Shown: piece after piece, positions 1 to 9,818 of the stretch
Layout of the letters: every line of letters starts with the position of its first letter
Numbering within the stretch: the first letter of the stretch is position 1
Assembly: GCA_020853575.1 (NCBI GenBank)
Contig: JADYYP010000014.1
Location: 112,863-176,862 of the forward strand
From: Planctomycetota bacterium
Lineage (GTDB): Bacteria > Planctomycetota > UBA1135 > GCA-002686595
Direction: 5' to 3'
Length of the DNA stretch: 64,000 nt
The notes under the pieces: model-generated
The model's database searches: none
Seen by the model: the letters and a program-made list of their open reading frames with translations, nothing else
Told to the model about the DNA's origin: nothing
Program-made: the position numbers and the translations under genes

Positions 1-2210
1 GCCAAGAGCGCACGGATGTCGGCGGACGCCGAGCGCGTGGCGCACTCGATTTCGCGCGTCGGGTCGCCGTCCGCGCGGCGCCACCAGAGCGCGTTGCCGT
101 CGCGCACGAAGTTGACGTCGAGCTCCGGCAGGATCACCGCGTCGAACTCGAGGCCCTTGGAGGCGTGGATCGTCATCACCTTGACGTAGGCCGCGCTGGG
201 ATCCTCGACCTCCAGGTTGCGGACCCGCTCGAGGAATTCGCCGCTGCGCAAGACGCCGTCGCGTCGCCAGGCGAGCGCCGCATCGATCAGCTGACCGTAG
301 CGCCGGGCCTCGAACGGACCGAGCTCGCGCTCGACCGCGGTGCGCGCCAGCGCCAGGAACTCGGCGGGTCCGGAATCGGCGAGCAGCGTGCGCAGGCGCG
401 AAAGTTCCTCGCCCACCTCGCGCTCGCTGGATGCCGCGCTCAGCCCGAGCTCCCGACCGACCAGGCTCGACGACGCGTGGAACCGCGCCACGCTGTCGCC
501 GGGGTGCTCGATCCACTGCAGGAGCGCCAACGCCGCTTGCACGGCCACGGCATCGGTCAACGGATTGCCGCCCTCCGCGCTGGCCGCGATGCCGGCGTCG
601 CCGAGCTGCTTGGCGATGCGCGCGGCGAGCGCGTTGCGCCTGAGCAGCACGGCGATCGAGGCGCGCGGAGCGGCGGCGCGGATCTCGCGGACCAACTCGA
701 CCGTCTTGCGGATCGCGTTCGCATGGTGCTCGCCATCGCTCTCGCCACTCGCGCAGGTGTGCACGCGCACGGCCCCGCGCAGCTCCGACTTGGCCGCGAG
801 GTGCGGCTCAAACGAGCGCTGGAACTCCTCCGCGCACTCGCGGTCCGTGGGCGACTTCTCGAACGGAGCTCGCTCGGCGAGTCGTCCGAAGACCGCGTTG
901 ACGGCGTCGAGCACGACCTGCGCGGAACGGAAGCTCGTCGCCCGCGTGCTGGCCCGAATCGAGTAGCGCCGCGGCAGGTCCTCGAACAACCGCGGATCCG
1001 CCGCGCGCCATCCGTAGATCGACTGCTTGGCATCGCCGACGCAGAAGAAGCTGCGCGTTCCCGTGCCGTCGGCGACGAGCTCGTCGGCGAGCGGGGCCAG
1101 CACGCGCCACTGCGCGGGAGAGGTGTCCTGGAATTCGTCGAGCAACAGGTGGTCGAGGCGCGCGTCGATCCGCAGTGCGATCTCGTCCAGCGTGGGCCGT
1201 GCATCCGCGTTCCCGCCAGCGGCGAGCAAGTGAGGCAAGTCGCCGAATTGGACCCAGCCGCGCTCGCGCTGCGCGCGCTGGTACTCCAGCTCGTAGGCCT
1301 CGAGCCAGCGCCGAGTCGCGCGGTTTTGGTGATCGATCACGCGCGCGTGATGCGCGGCCGCGTGTCGCGCGAGATCGAGGTACAACTCGCGCAGCTCCTC
1401 GGCGATCTCCACTCCGCCGAACTTGGGCTCGCCCGCGAGCACTTTCTCGCCCAGACCGGCGTGGAACAGCGTGTCCCAGGCCTCGCGCTCGAGCGCGTCG
1501 CGGGTCCTGGCGAGAGCGTCGACCCAGAGCTTGCGCGGCGCGCCGTCCTTGGTCCGCGGAACAGCGCATTCCTCGAGGAATGCACGCGCCTGGACGAGCT
1601 GCTCGGCGCTCATCGCAGCGGGCCCGCGCACTCGCTGCCAGGCCTCCGGTTGGCTCTCGCGCGCGACCCCATGCGCCTCCGCGACGACCTGCAGCAGCGT
1701 GTCGCGCACGCTGCGCGCGTGTTGGTTGCGCTCCAGCTCGCGCAGCAGCAACACCCAGTCGCTGGCCGAGCCCGACTCCAACGCACGGCCCAAGGCCGCG
1801 GCGTGCGCGCGCGAGGCTTCGACTTCGTCGGCGATGCGCCAGTCGGGAGCGAGCCCCAGCTCCGGGGCGAAGGCCTGCGCGAGCTCGACGAAGAACGAAT
1901 CCAGCGTGCGCACGCGGAAGCGCTGCACGTCGCGCACCAAGCTCGCGAGGAGCCCGCGGTAGGCCTCGCGCGTCGCCGGACGACCGAGCGCGGCGTCGAG
2001 CCGCTTGCGCTCCTCGTCGTCAGCCGCCGCCGCGGCGAGCCGCGCGAACACCCGCCCGAGGATCTCCCCCGCCGCTTTGCGCGTGAAGGTCGAGGCCAGG
2101 ATGCGCTCCGGCGGGACACCGCTGGCGAGCAACCCGAGCAAGTGCGTGGTGAGCTGCCAAGTCTTGCCGCTGCCCGCCGAGGCCAAGATCACTTGCGGCC
2201 GGAGGTTCAC
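1..2210 (-). CDS. AddA/UvrD-family helicase, 3' end outside window
   Basis: This is a superfamily 1 DNA helicase, most likely the AddA-type (RecB-like) subunit of a double-strand-break-processing helicase-nuclease. Visible motifs are the Walker A ASAGSGKT at residues 10-17, LLLDEFQDTSPAQW (motif II) near residue 357, GDAKQSIYGWR (motif III) near 395, and VMTIHASKGLEFD (motif V) near 680. About 736 residues are visible and the C-terminus, where AddA would carry a nuclease, lies beyond the left edge. I start it at a GTG whose bases overlap the TGA of the upstream AddB-like gene (GTGA), which implies translational coupling. A RecB or plain UvrD paralogue cannot be excluded without the C-terminus; the AddB-like partner favours AddA. 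Confidence 0.85.
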   Translation of the reverse strand, partial: MNLRPQVILASAGSGKTWQLTTHLLGLLASGVPPERILASTFTRKAAGEILGRVFARLAAAAADDEERKRLDAALGRPATREAYRGLLASLVRDVQRFRVRTLDSFFVELAQAFAPELGLAPDWRIADEVEASRAHAAALGRALESGSASDWVLLLRELERNQHARSVRDTLLQVVAEAHGVARESQPEAWQRVRGPAAMSAEQLVQARAFLEECAVPRTKDGAPRKLWVDALARTRDALEREAWDTLFHAGLGEKVLAGEPKFGGVEIAEELRELYLDLARHAAAHHARVIDHQNRATRRWLEAYELEYQRAQRERGWVQFGDLPHLLAAGGNADARPTLDEIALRIDARLDHLLLDEFQDTSPAQWRVLAPLADELVADGTGTRSFFCVGDAKQSIYGWRAADPRLFEDLPRRYSIRASTRATSFRSAQVVLDAVNAVFGRLAERAPFEKSPTDRECAEEFQRSFEPHLAAKSELRGAVRVHTCASGESDGEHHANAIRKTVELVREIRAAAPRASIAVLLRRNALAARIAKQLGDAGIAASAEGGNPLTDAVAVQAALALLQWIEHPGDSVARFHASSSLVGRELGLSAASSEREVGEELSRLRTLLADSGPAEFLALARTAVERELGPFEARRYGQLIDAALAWRRDGVLRSGEFLERVRNLEVEDPSAAYVKVMTIHASKGLEFDAVILPELDVNFVRDGNALWWRRADGDPTREIECATRSASADIRALL

Positions 2211-4966
2211 TCCACGTCCTCCTCCGCGTCGTCGCTTTCGTGCTGCGCCTCGGCCAGCCCGAAACCACACAGGGCCGCCAGCGATTCATCGAACGGGGCA
2301 CGCGCCGCGACGCCCTGGAACTCGCGCCGCGCGATGGCGGCTGCGACCGAGCGCGCGCATTCCAGCGCCGCCTCGTAGTCGAGGTCGGACAGCTCGAGCT
2401 CGAGCCAGCGCTCGCCCTGCACGCGCTTGTCGAGCGAAACGTAACCCAGCTTGGGCGGCTGACCGCCCGGCGCCCACAGTTCCTCCGTCAACCAGCGATA
2501 CAGCGGCAATTGCAGATCGCGCCACTGGTCGCGCCTGCGGTGCACTTTCTTCGGCGGCTTGCCCCCATCGCCGGTCTTGTAATCGATCAAGCGCCACTCC
2601 TTGCGCCCCGGATGGAAGTCGACGCGATCGATGCGACCTTGCACCAGGAGCCCCTCGAGCTCGCGCGCCGCGGGCGCGAACTCGACGGCGTGGATCGTCC
2701 AACCTCGGCGCACTTGTTCCGCTTGCCAAACTGCGAAGGCCTCGAGCCGCTTGCGCAGCTTCTCGACTTGCAAGCGCACCGCAGGGCGCGCGGCGGCGCC
2801 GTAGAGCTCGAGCGCGCGACGGTCGAGCTCGAGTCCCAGGCAATTCGCGATCGCAGTTGCATCGGAACTCGCGCTCCACGCGCTGCGACCGAAACGTTCG
2901 AGAACGCCGTGGGCCAAGGAGCCGAAGTTGGAGGCGTCGAGCTCGTGCGGCTTGTCCGCCACGCTCTCCAAGCGCAGCACGTGCTTCACGTAGAACTCGT
3001 AGGGTGAGTTCAAGTAGGCGCCGAAGGCGGTCACCGAGATCGAGCGCGGCGCGCGGAGCTCCGCGGTCGGCGGCACGTACGTGGCGCGCACGCCGTCCAC
3101 CGGCGGCCGTTCCTCCTCGCGCTCCGGCCACGCGCGGCGCACGCGCTCGACGACGTCGTGTGCCGCGCTGCGGAACACGAAGCGGCTCGGGACACGCGGA
3201 TCGCGGCGCGACGAGCGTCGCCCCGACACCCACAGCGTGCTCGGCCGCGAGGCGAGGATCGCCGCCACGAAGTAGCTGTCGCGCGCGACGCGACGGCGCT
3301 CGTGCGCCAGCTCGAGAACGCGCCGCGCCGCCTCGAACAGCCAGGCGTCGGCGGGCGTCGGCGCCGGCAGCGCGCCCTCGTTCACGCCACTGATGACGAG
3401 CTGCGGCGCATCGTCGAGCAGGAGCTCGAGTCCACCGACGAGCTCGATGCACGCACGCTCGCGCGCCACGGGCGCCGGCGGGAGCTGCAAGGCCTCGAGG
3501 CGCTGCGCGACCAGCTCGAGAACCTCGGGCGCGGACAGCGCGAGCGGCTGGCCGTCGCGCTCGGCCTCGCGCATCTCGTCGACTAGCTTCGCCAACGCGT
3601 CGAGCGCGCGCGCCTGTGTCCAGTCTTGGTCCGCGCGACTCGCCAGGTCGGCCTCGGGCCACACGCGCACGATGATCTTGGCCATGCGCGCGGCCCAGTC
3701 CATGCACGGCAGCGTGCGTTCGCTGGCGAGCTCGCCCAAGAGCTCGCGCAAGCGCTCGAACGCGCTCGACAAGAGCTCGGCGCGCGCGCGCGACGCGGTG
3801 TCTTCGCTGCGCGTCAGCCAGTGACCGTCGATGCGCGCCGGAACATGCTCCGCGGCATAGGTGTCGAAAGCGCGCACCAGCTCACCCGGGCGAAATCCCA
3901 AAGCGCACTCGAGGTCGGGGTGACGAATCAGCGCCGCGAAGTGCTCGGTCGAGGGCTGCGCGAGCCACGCCATGGCCGCGGAGAGGAGCTGCGCAGGCCG
4001 CGAGTGCGCCAGCGGCTTGCCGCCGGCCCAGCGCGGCTCGATGGCGTGCTCCAGAAGACGCCGCTCGAGGTACGGTCGCACGTCGGGATCGAGCACTCCC
4101 AGGGTGACGTCCTCCGGCGCGGGCGGCGGCTCCACGCGCGCCAAATGCTCGAGCGCCGCGCGCGCCTGGTCGTCGGGAGTGTCGACACACGCCCAGCGGT
4201 CCAGCGGCAGGTCCAAGTCGCGCTCGGCCCAGGCCTCGATCCGCAGCGCGCCCAGCGGGTCGAAGGCGCCGGATTCGGACTGCGGCGCGAACACGAAGCT
4301 GGCGACGTCCGAGCGCGCGAGGAGCTCGCGCTGCGCTCGCGTGACATCGACCAAGGCGAACAGTTGCACGTGCAGCTCGGCGCGCACGCATTCGCGTTTC
4401 ACGACCTCGAGCGCGGCCTCGGTTGGGTCGAGGAGCGCGCGCGAGGCGAGCAGCTCGCGGTAGCGCACGAAGAGCGCGTCGAGTGCCCGCCAGCGCTCGG
4501 CCGCACCCAGCTGCGCCGAATTCCTCGCGTCGAAGGCGATCCGCGCCGTGTCGAGCTTCTCCGCCGCCAACTCGGCGAAAATCCGCGCGCACGCGCGTGC
4601 CAAGACCTGCACCGATTGCGCACCGGCGTCGCGCCACAGGGCGTCGCGCTCTTCCGGCGGCGACGCGGCCAGCGCGCGTCTCCAAGCGAGCGCGCGTTGC
4701 CATTCGCTGGCCAGCTGCAGCGGCTGGCTCGAGAGTGCCGCAGCCAGTGTGCCCTCGGTGACGACGCGCGCCGGCGGCCAGTGTGAGGGCGCCAGTTCCG
4801 CGATGCGCTCCTCGAGGCGGCGGCCAGCGCGCTGCCCGGGGACGACGATCACGCACGCGGCGGGATCGAGTGCGCGGCGCTGCACGTACGCGCACCAGGC
4901 CGGCACGGCGAGTTCGAGGAACGGCCGATGCCAACCGACGAAGATGCGCTCGAGCGACTCCCCCAT
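2207..4966 (-). CDS. AddB-like PD-(D/E)XK nuclease / helicase-like protein
   Basis: This 919-residue protein fits the AddB-type partner of the helicase encoded immediately downstream. The N-terminus has a helicase-like region without a convincing Walker A (VVPGQRAGRRLEERI). The C-terminal third is a RecB-family nuclease with GRIDRVD, LIDYKTG near residue 795 and QLPLYRWL near 818, which are the acidic, lysine and glutamine signatures of PDDEXK_1 nucleases. I do not see the four-cysteine iron-sulphur pattern of Bacillus AddB. The TGA overlaps the GTG of the AddA-like gene, so the two are probably made together. The gene follows the glycosyltransferase cluster after a 67-base gap, and whether it shares that transcript is unknown. 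Confidence 0.82.
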   Translation of the reverse strand: MGESLERIFVGWHRPFLELAVPAWCAYVQRRALDPAACVIVVPGQRAGRRLEERIAELAPSHWPPARVVTEGTLAAALSSQPLQLASEWQRALAWRRALAASPPEERDALWRDAGAQSVQVLARACARIFAELAAEKLDTARIAFDARNSAQLGAAERWRALDALFVRYRELLASRALLDPTEAALEVVKRECVRAELHVQLFALVDVTRAQRELLARSDVASFVFAPQSESGAFDPLGALRIEAWAERDLDLPLDRWACVDTPDDQARAALEHLARVEPPPAPEDVTLGVLDPDVRPYLERRLLEHAIEPRWAGGKPLAHSRPAQLLSAAMAWLAQPSTEHFAALIRHPDLECALGFRPGELVRAFDTYAAEHVPARIDGHWLTRSEDTASRARAELLSSAFERLRELLGELASERTLPCMDWAARMAKIIVRVWPEADLASRADQDWTQARALDALAKLVDEMREAERDGQPLALSAPEVLELVAQRLEALQLPPAPVARERACIELVGGLELLLDDAPQLVISGVNEGALPAPTPADAWLFEAARRVLELAHERRRVARDSYFVAAILASRPSTLWVSGRRSSRRDPRVPSRFVFRSAAHDVVERVRRAWPEREEERPPVDGVRATYVPPTAELRAPRSISVTAFGAYLNSPYEFYVKHVLRLESVADKPHELDASNFGSLAHGVLERFGRSAWSASSDATAIANCLGLELDRRALELYGAAARPAVRLQVEKLRKRLEAFAVWQAEQVRRGWTIHAVEFAPAARELEGLLVQGRIDRVDFHPGRKEWRLIDYKTGDGGKPPKKVHRRRDQWRDLQLPLYRWLTEELWAPGGQPPKLGYVSLDKRVQGERWLELELSDLDYEAALECARSVAAAIARREFQGVAARAPFDESLAALCGFGLAEAQHESDDAEEDVE

Positions 4967-5033
4967 GACGGGAGCGGAGACTACGGGGCGTGGGGGCGAC
5001 GCTCAACCCGCGCGTCGCGCCGGGATGCGCTGC

Positions 5034-5723
5034 TCAGCCGAACAGCGACCAGCGCATGATCGCCCACAGCGCGATGAACGCGTCTTTCAGGCCGATCTTC
5101 TTGCCTTCGGAGTAGTCGCGACCGGCGTAGCTGATCGGCACCTCGTACACGCGCACGCGCATCTTCGCGACCTTGGCCGTGATCTCGGGCTCGACCGCGA
5201 AGGTGCGCGAACGGATCTGCAGGCGGTCGGCCACCTCGCGACGGAAGACCTTGTAGCAGGTCTCCATGTCCGTCAGGTTGAGGTTGGTGAAGCAGTTCGA
5301 CGCCAGGGTCAGCATGCGGTTGCCGATGTAGTGATAGAAGAGATGCACGCGCGCGTACGCTCCTCCGAGGAAGCGCGAGCCGAAGACCACGTCGGCCTTG
5401 CCTTCGAGGATCGGCCGCAGGAGCGCGGGGTAGTCGCCCGGGTCGTACTCGAGATCGGCATCCTGGATCAGCACCACGTCGCCCGAGACCTTGGAGAATC
5501 CGGTGGCCAGCGCGCCGCCCTTGCCTTGGTTGGTCTCGTGACGGAAGACGCGCACGTTGGAGTGCTCGCGCGCCAGCTTCTGCATGATCTCCGGAGTGCG
5601 GTCCTTCGAGCAGTCGTCGACCAGGATCAACTCCTTGTCGTAGGGCACGGCCTGCACCCGCCGAACGATCTCCTCGAGGGTCTTCTCCTCGTTGTAGACC
5701 GGCATCACGATCGAGAGCTTCAT
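5034..5723 (-). CDS. GT2 glycosyltransferase, DPM/DPG-synthase-like
   Basis: A 229-residue family 2 glycosyltransferase of the dolichyl-phosphate mannose / polyprenyl-phosphate glucose synthase type. The GT-A nucleotide-sugar fold is shown by SIVMPVYNEEKTL at the N-terminus, VDD at residues 35-37, NQGKGGALATGF near 65-76 and the metal-binding DAD at 88-90. No C-terminal membrane helices follow, unlike longer GtrB-type members. It probably charges a lipid carrier with a sugar that the membrane GT-C enzymes of this window could then use; that link is inference. It lies 28 bases after the next glycosyltransferase in the same leftward cluster. Confidence 0.88.
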   Translation of the reverse strand: MKLSIVMPVYNEEKTLEEIVRRVQAVPYDKELILVDDCSKDRTPEIMQKLAREHSNVRVFRHETNQGKGGALATGFSKVSGDVVLIQDADLEYDPGDYPALLRPILEGKADVVFGSRFLGGAYARVHLFYHYIGNRMLTLASNCFTNLNLTDMETCYKVFRREVADRLQIRSRTFAVEPEITAKVAKMRVRVYEVPISYAGRDYSEGKKIGLKDAFIALWAIMRWSLFG

Positions 5724-5751
5724 GCGAGCGTCGCGGGCGCTTGGGCCGGCC

Positions 5752-7020
5752 TCACTTGGCGGGGTCTTTCGTCATCAGCGTGAGGCCCTCGAAGAGCTTG
5801 GTCACGCCGAAGAACTCGGCGCTGCCTTCGAGCAGTCCCTTGAACTGCGGGTCGTCTTCGATGCACCACATCGGCCGGAGGAACAGACGGAAGATCTCCT
5901 GGTCGGCGCGTTTGCGGCGGGACTGTACCTCCGCGCGGCGCTGCATCCAATGTTCCCAGTTGGCGAGCAAGTCGTTGGCCGCGATCAGGTCCGCGGCGCA
6001 CACGCTGGTGACCGGCGAGTATCCCGCCGCCCCGGGAGCCGGCCGGCGCGTCAACTTGCCGATCGCCTTGGAGATCTTCGACGGCCGGGCCGGTGTGTCG
6101 GCGGTGCGCGCCTTCTCGATCCGGAAGGGCTGGTCGCTGGGGATGCCGGAAACGATCAACATGCGGCGCAGGAACAGCGCCAACGCGACCGGCAGGATCT
6201 TGCGCAAGTGCTCGTCGTCGTAATTCTTGAAGCACGCGTAGAGCGGGTTGCGCACCTGGATCAGACGCACGGTCTCGAGCGGCAAGCGCTTGGACGTGCC
6301 GTGGTGATGATGCCAGCAGACGCTGCTCGGGACGTAGTGCACCTCGTGGCCCAAGACCCACGTGCGCCAGCCCAGATCGACGTCCTCGTAGTAGGCGAAG
6401 AACTCGTTGTCGAAGCCTCCGACCTCGTCGAACGTGCGCGCGTCCATGGCCATCGCGCCGCCGCAGGCGAACAGCGTCTTGCGCGGAACGTCGTGCTCGG
6501 CGGACGGCACGTCCTTGTAGCCGTAGGCCAGACCGATGCCGTGGAAATTGACTCCGCCACCCGCCGAGTCGATGGTCTTGCCGTCCCACGAGAGCATCTT
6601 GGAGCCGGTGGCCGCCGCTTCACCGCGCGCGATCGGCTGCACCAGCTCGCGCAGCCACCCGCGATCGACGCGGATGTCGTTGTTGAGGAACGCGAGCACG
6701 CTGGCATCGCCACGCAGGCGCGCGCCCTGGTTGCAACCCGGCGCGAATCCCACGTTGCGCGGATTGACTTCGAGACGCACCCACGGCCAGCGCTTGCGGC
6801 ACTCCTCGACGCTGCCGTCGTCCGAGCCGTTGTCGATCAACAGCACGTCGAGCTTGTCCTTGGGGTAATCCATAGCCGCCAAGCTCTCGAAGCAGCGCTC
6901 GAGGTGGTGGCGACCGTTGAGATTGAGGATCACGACGCAGACCTTGGGCAGCTCCGCGTCGCCGACGCGGCGACCCGGTTTGACCGCCAAGTCGGCCATC
7001 GTGAACTTGTGCTTGCGCAT
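5752..7020 (-). CDS. GT2 glycosyltransferase, WbbL/rhamnosyltransferase-like
   Basis: A 422-residue family 2 glycosyltransferase. The GT-A core begins at residue 27 (VCVVILNLNGRHHL) with DNGSDD at 63-68, NPRNVGFAPGCNQGA at 86-100 and NND at 113-115. The sequence YYEDVDLGWR and the histidine-rich CWHHHHGTSK resemble WbbL-type rhamnosyltransferases. The last 150 residues do not match a domain I recognise. I chose ATG at 7020 because the frame is open far upstream only by chance over the next gene. It lies 26 bases downstream of the GT2-GT4 fusion and is part of the same cluster. Confidence 0.87.
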   Translation of the reverse strand: MRKHKFTMADLAVKPGRRVGDAELPKVCVVILNLNGRHHLERCFESLAAMDYPKDKLDVLLIDNGSDDGSVEECRKRWPWVRLEVNPRNVGFAPGCNQGARLRGDASVLAFLNNDIRVDRGWLRELVQPIARGEAAATGSKMLSWDGKTIDSAGGGVNFHGIGLAYGYKDVPSAEHDVPRKTLFACGGAMAMDARTFDEVGGFDNEFFAYYEDVDLGWRTWVLGHEVHYVPSSVCWHHHHGTSKRLPLETVRLIQVRNPLYACFKNYDDEHLRKILPVALALFLRRMLIVSGIPSDQPFRIEKARTADTPARPSKISKAIGKLTRRPAPGAAGYSPVTSVCAADLIAANDLLANWEHWMQRRAEVQSRRKRADQEIFRLFLRPMWCIEDDPQFKGLLEGSAEFFGVTKLFEGLTLMTKDPAK

Positions 7021-7046
7021 GGGAACGGTCGAACGAGCGAGTGGCG

Positions 7047-9818
7047 TCAGGAAGCGCGCGGGGGGCAGGTGAGCGAAGCGAGCGCGCGCGAGACCCTCAG
7101 GCGCGCGACGCGTAGGTAGACCTCGCCCTGCGGCGTGCGCGTGTCGAGGCGCAGGCGCTGGGCGGGAGCGGCGAGCTCGGCGCTGAAGCGGAACACACGG
7201 CGTTCGCCGCGATCGCCGGCGTGGAAGGGCTCGATCTGGCCCAGCTCGCGGCCGTCGAGCGAGAGCGTCCCCCCGAGGGCGATGGAGCTCTCGCCGGCCA
7301 GCGTCTCGAGCTCGACTTCGATCTCGATGCGGCCGGGCCCGCAGGTGCTGGCGTCGTACTCGACGTACGCGCCGCCGGGTCGCAGCAGCGCCAGCTCCGC
7401 TCCCTGCTGCTCGACCGGTCCGGAGCGCGCGAGCGTGGCCACGCCGCGCTTGTCGAGCAACAGCGTGGCACTGGACTCGCGCCGCACGCAGCACAGCCCG
7501 CGGTAGCGCACCTCCATCTCGCGCGCGTCCTCGGACATGGTCTTGATGTGACGGAAGCGCTTGAGCGAGCCGAGCAGCGCCGGCTCGTCCACCAACCGCG
7601 CCAGCTTGGCGGCGAGATCGTGCGCGTCCCCCACCTCGAAATGCAGCCCGTCGACGCCATCGCGCACGAGCTCGGCCATGCCCCCGATGTTGCTGGTGAC
7701 GATGGGGGTCTCGAACAGGAACGACTCGTGGATCGTGATCGGTGAGTTCTCGAACCACGTCGAGGGCACGGCGAGCACGTCGATCTGCTCGTACACGGAA
7801 GCGATCTTGTGGTTGTCGAAGCGCCCATGGAACACGACCGCGTCGCCACATTCGCGGGCCAGCTCGGCGAGCTGCGCGTGGTACGCGTCCTTGTCCGGCT
7901 TGAACTCGCCGTAGACGTGCAACACCAGCGGCTTGCCGGCGAGCTCCTTCATCGCGCGCACCAAGACGTCGACGCCCTTGTACCACAGCAGCGAGCCGAC
8001 GTAGCCGATGCGCAATCGGCCGCGCTCGTCGGGACGGCGCTCGATCGCGCGGATGTTGTCGGTCAGCGTTCCGTAGTCCGAGTACAGCACGCGGTGCGCG
8101 TCGAACTTGCCCGTGTCGAGCAGCTTCTGGCGCAAGAAACGGCTGGGCGCGATCACCAGATCGCTGGCCGCGTAGCCCGCGCAGGCGAATTCGTGGCGCT
8201 CGGCCATGTCGCGGAACTCACCGGCGTACTGCGCGACTTGCGCCATGCCGGGCACGTGCGCGGCGGCGCCGAGCATGCCCACGATCGGCTCGAGCACCGG
8301 GAGCATCTGCTTGGCGGCCGGGATCTGCTTGTAGTTCTTGTCCTTGACGCACAGCAGGCAGCCCAGACCTTGGTTCTCCTCGCAGCGCACGCCATCGGGG
8401 CGGATCAGCTGCACGCGCGCGCACAGCGCCCAGAAATCGTTGACGGTGATCACGGTCGGCAGACCGTACTCGCGCGCCACGGCCGGCAGATTGGCCGACA
8501 TGTGGATCAGGTGCTGGAAGTGCACCAGATCGGGCTTGACCTTGAGCAGCACCTCGCGGAACGCCGCCTCGGCCCGCGGCTGGTGGTAGCTCTCGCGCAG
8601 GTTCGCGTGCTGCAAGCGATGCGTCATGCGCCACACCGCGAGCCCCGAGAACTCTCCCGGCTCGAGCGAGAAGTCCGCCGGACCGCCGTCCTCGACGCTC
8701 TTCGCCGCCGGCGCGCGCGTCAAGATCACGACCTCGTGCCCGCGGCGCTGCATCTCGAGCGCCAGCCCGAGCGTGTACACCTCGGTGCCGGCCCAGGTGT
8801 CCGGAGGGAATCCGTGCACGACGTACAGCACGCGCAACTTGGTGCGCTCGAGCATGCGCGTCGCCGGGAAGCGCCGCTTCGAGGTACCGCCCTCGAACAG
8901 TCCGACGAACGCCGCGCGGCGCAACTCCTCCGCGTAGCGCAGCTGGGTCTCCAGTTCAGCGCCACGGACCCCCGCGGCGCTCAGCGCCTCGCGGTCGCGC
9001 TCGAGTTGGCGCTTGGTCAAGACCTCCGCGTCGGAGCGCGACCCGACGCACACGCGGTCGAGCCACTCGGCGTTGAACTTGCCGTCGATCGCCGCGCGCT
9101 TGCGCATCTCCGCCGGCCCGTAGTCGTGGCTGTGCTCGACGGTCGCGACGTCGTCGTAGACCACCGTGAAGCCCGCTTCGAGCAATCCGCGCGCGAGCAG
9201 CACGTCCTCGCCGAATTCGGTGCGCGGGAACGGGTGGAGCTCCCACACGTCGCGCCGCACGGCCGAGGCGACGTCGTTGAAGTTGTAGAGCACGCGCCTT
9301 TGGTGGGCGTCGAGCGCGTCGTACTGGGCCCGCTCGGGCAAGCGCACTTCGCGCCGACCGGCGGTGTAGCCCGGATCGAGCTCGCTGAAGACGCGCGTCA
9401 GGATCTGCGCGTCGGGGCGCGGCAGGTTGCGACAGTAGGCCGCTGCCACCGCCGGATCCTCGAAGTTGCGCGCCAAGGTCGCCAGCCAGCGCGAATCGCT
9501 GGGGATCGCGTCCTGCGTCAAGAACACCAGCAGGTCACCGCTCGACTCCGCCGCCAGCAAGTTGCGCGTGTCGCCATGGTCGAACGCGCTCTGGTGCAAG
9601 TGCTGCACGCGCATCGGAACAGGGAAGCGCGCGCGCCAGCTCTCGAGGATCTCGAGCGTGCGATCGCGCGAGCCGGAGTCGACCACCGCAAAATCCCAGG
9701 GCAGCGGACAGTCCTGCGCCGCCAGGGCCTTCAAGACGCGCTCGAGGAACTCCTCGCCCTGCCACGTGGGCATCAGCACGGAGATCGAGCGCACGGGTCG
9801 CGGCTGGAAACGCGTCAT
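7047..9818 (-). CDS. Bifunctional GT2-GT4 glycosyltransferase with C-terminal beta domain
   Basis: A 923-residue protein with two glycosyltransferase modules. Residues about 10-290 are a GT2 module (SISVLMPTWQGEEFL, VDSGSRD at 46-52, FDHGDTRN at 79-86, TQDA at 101-104), the F-x-HG-x-TRN pattern of rhamnosyltransferase-like enzymes. Residues about 326-740 are a GT-B, GT4-type module (LRVLYVVHGFPPDTWAGTE; VPSTWFENSPITIHE near 690). The last 180 residues look like a beta-rich domain of unknown role. A cysteine-rich segment (CEENQGLGCLLC) lies in the GT4 half. It starts directly after the stop of the neighbouring GT2 gene, whose product resembles its N-terminal module. Two successive sugar additions by one protein is the natural inference. 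Confidence 0.87.
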   Translation of the reverse strand: MTRFQPRPVRSISVLMPTWQGEEFLERVLKALAAQDCPLPWDFAVVDSGSRDRTLEILESWRARFPVPMRVQHLHQSAFDHGDTRNLLAAESSGDLLVFLTQDAIPSDSRWLATLARNFEDPAVAAAYCRNLPRPDAQILTRVFSELDPGYTAGRREVRLPERAQYDALDAHQRRVLYNFNDVASAVRRDVWELHPFPRTEFGEDVLLARGLLEAGFTVVYDDVATVEHSHDYGPAEMRKRAAIDGKFNAEWLDRVCVGSRSDAEVLTKRQLERDREALSAAGVRGAELETQLRYAEELRRAAFVGLFEGGTSKRRFPATRMLERTKLRVLYVVHGFPPDTWAGTEVYTLGLALEMQRRGHEVVILTRAPAAKSVEDGGPADFSLEPGEFSGLAVWRMTHRLQHANLRESYHQPRAEAAFREVLLKVKPDLVHFQHLIHMSANLPAVAREYGLPTVITVNDFWALCARVQLIRPDGVRCEENQGLGCLLCVKDKNYKQIPAAKQMLPVLEPIVGMLGAAAHVPGMAQVAQYAGEFRDMAERHEFACAGYAASDLVIAPSRFLRQKLLDTGKFDAHRVLYSDYGTLTDNIRAIERRPDERGRLRIGYVGSLLWYKGVDVLVRAMKELAGKPLVLHVYGEFKPDKDAYHAQLAELARECGDAVVFHGRFDNHKIASVYEQIDVLAVPSTWFENSPITIHESFLFETPIVTSNIGGMAELVRDGVDGLHFEVGDAHDLAAKLARLVDEPALLGSLKRFRHIKTMSEDAREMEVRYRGLCCVRRESSATLLLDKRGVATLARSGPVEQQGAELALLRPGGAYVEYDASTCGPGRIEIEVELETLAGESSIALGGTLSLDGRELGQIEPFHAGDRGERRVFRFSAELAAPAQRLRLDTRTPQGEVYLRVARLRVSRALASLTCPPRAS

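Noticed and set aside
165..2378. Long plus-strand frame across the left end
   Set aside because: It is the antisense shadow of the AddA-like gene and the end of the AddB-like gene, whose minus-strand frames carry clear helicase and nuclease motifs. The plus frame has no recognisable domain.
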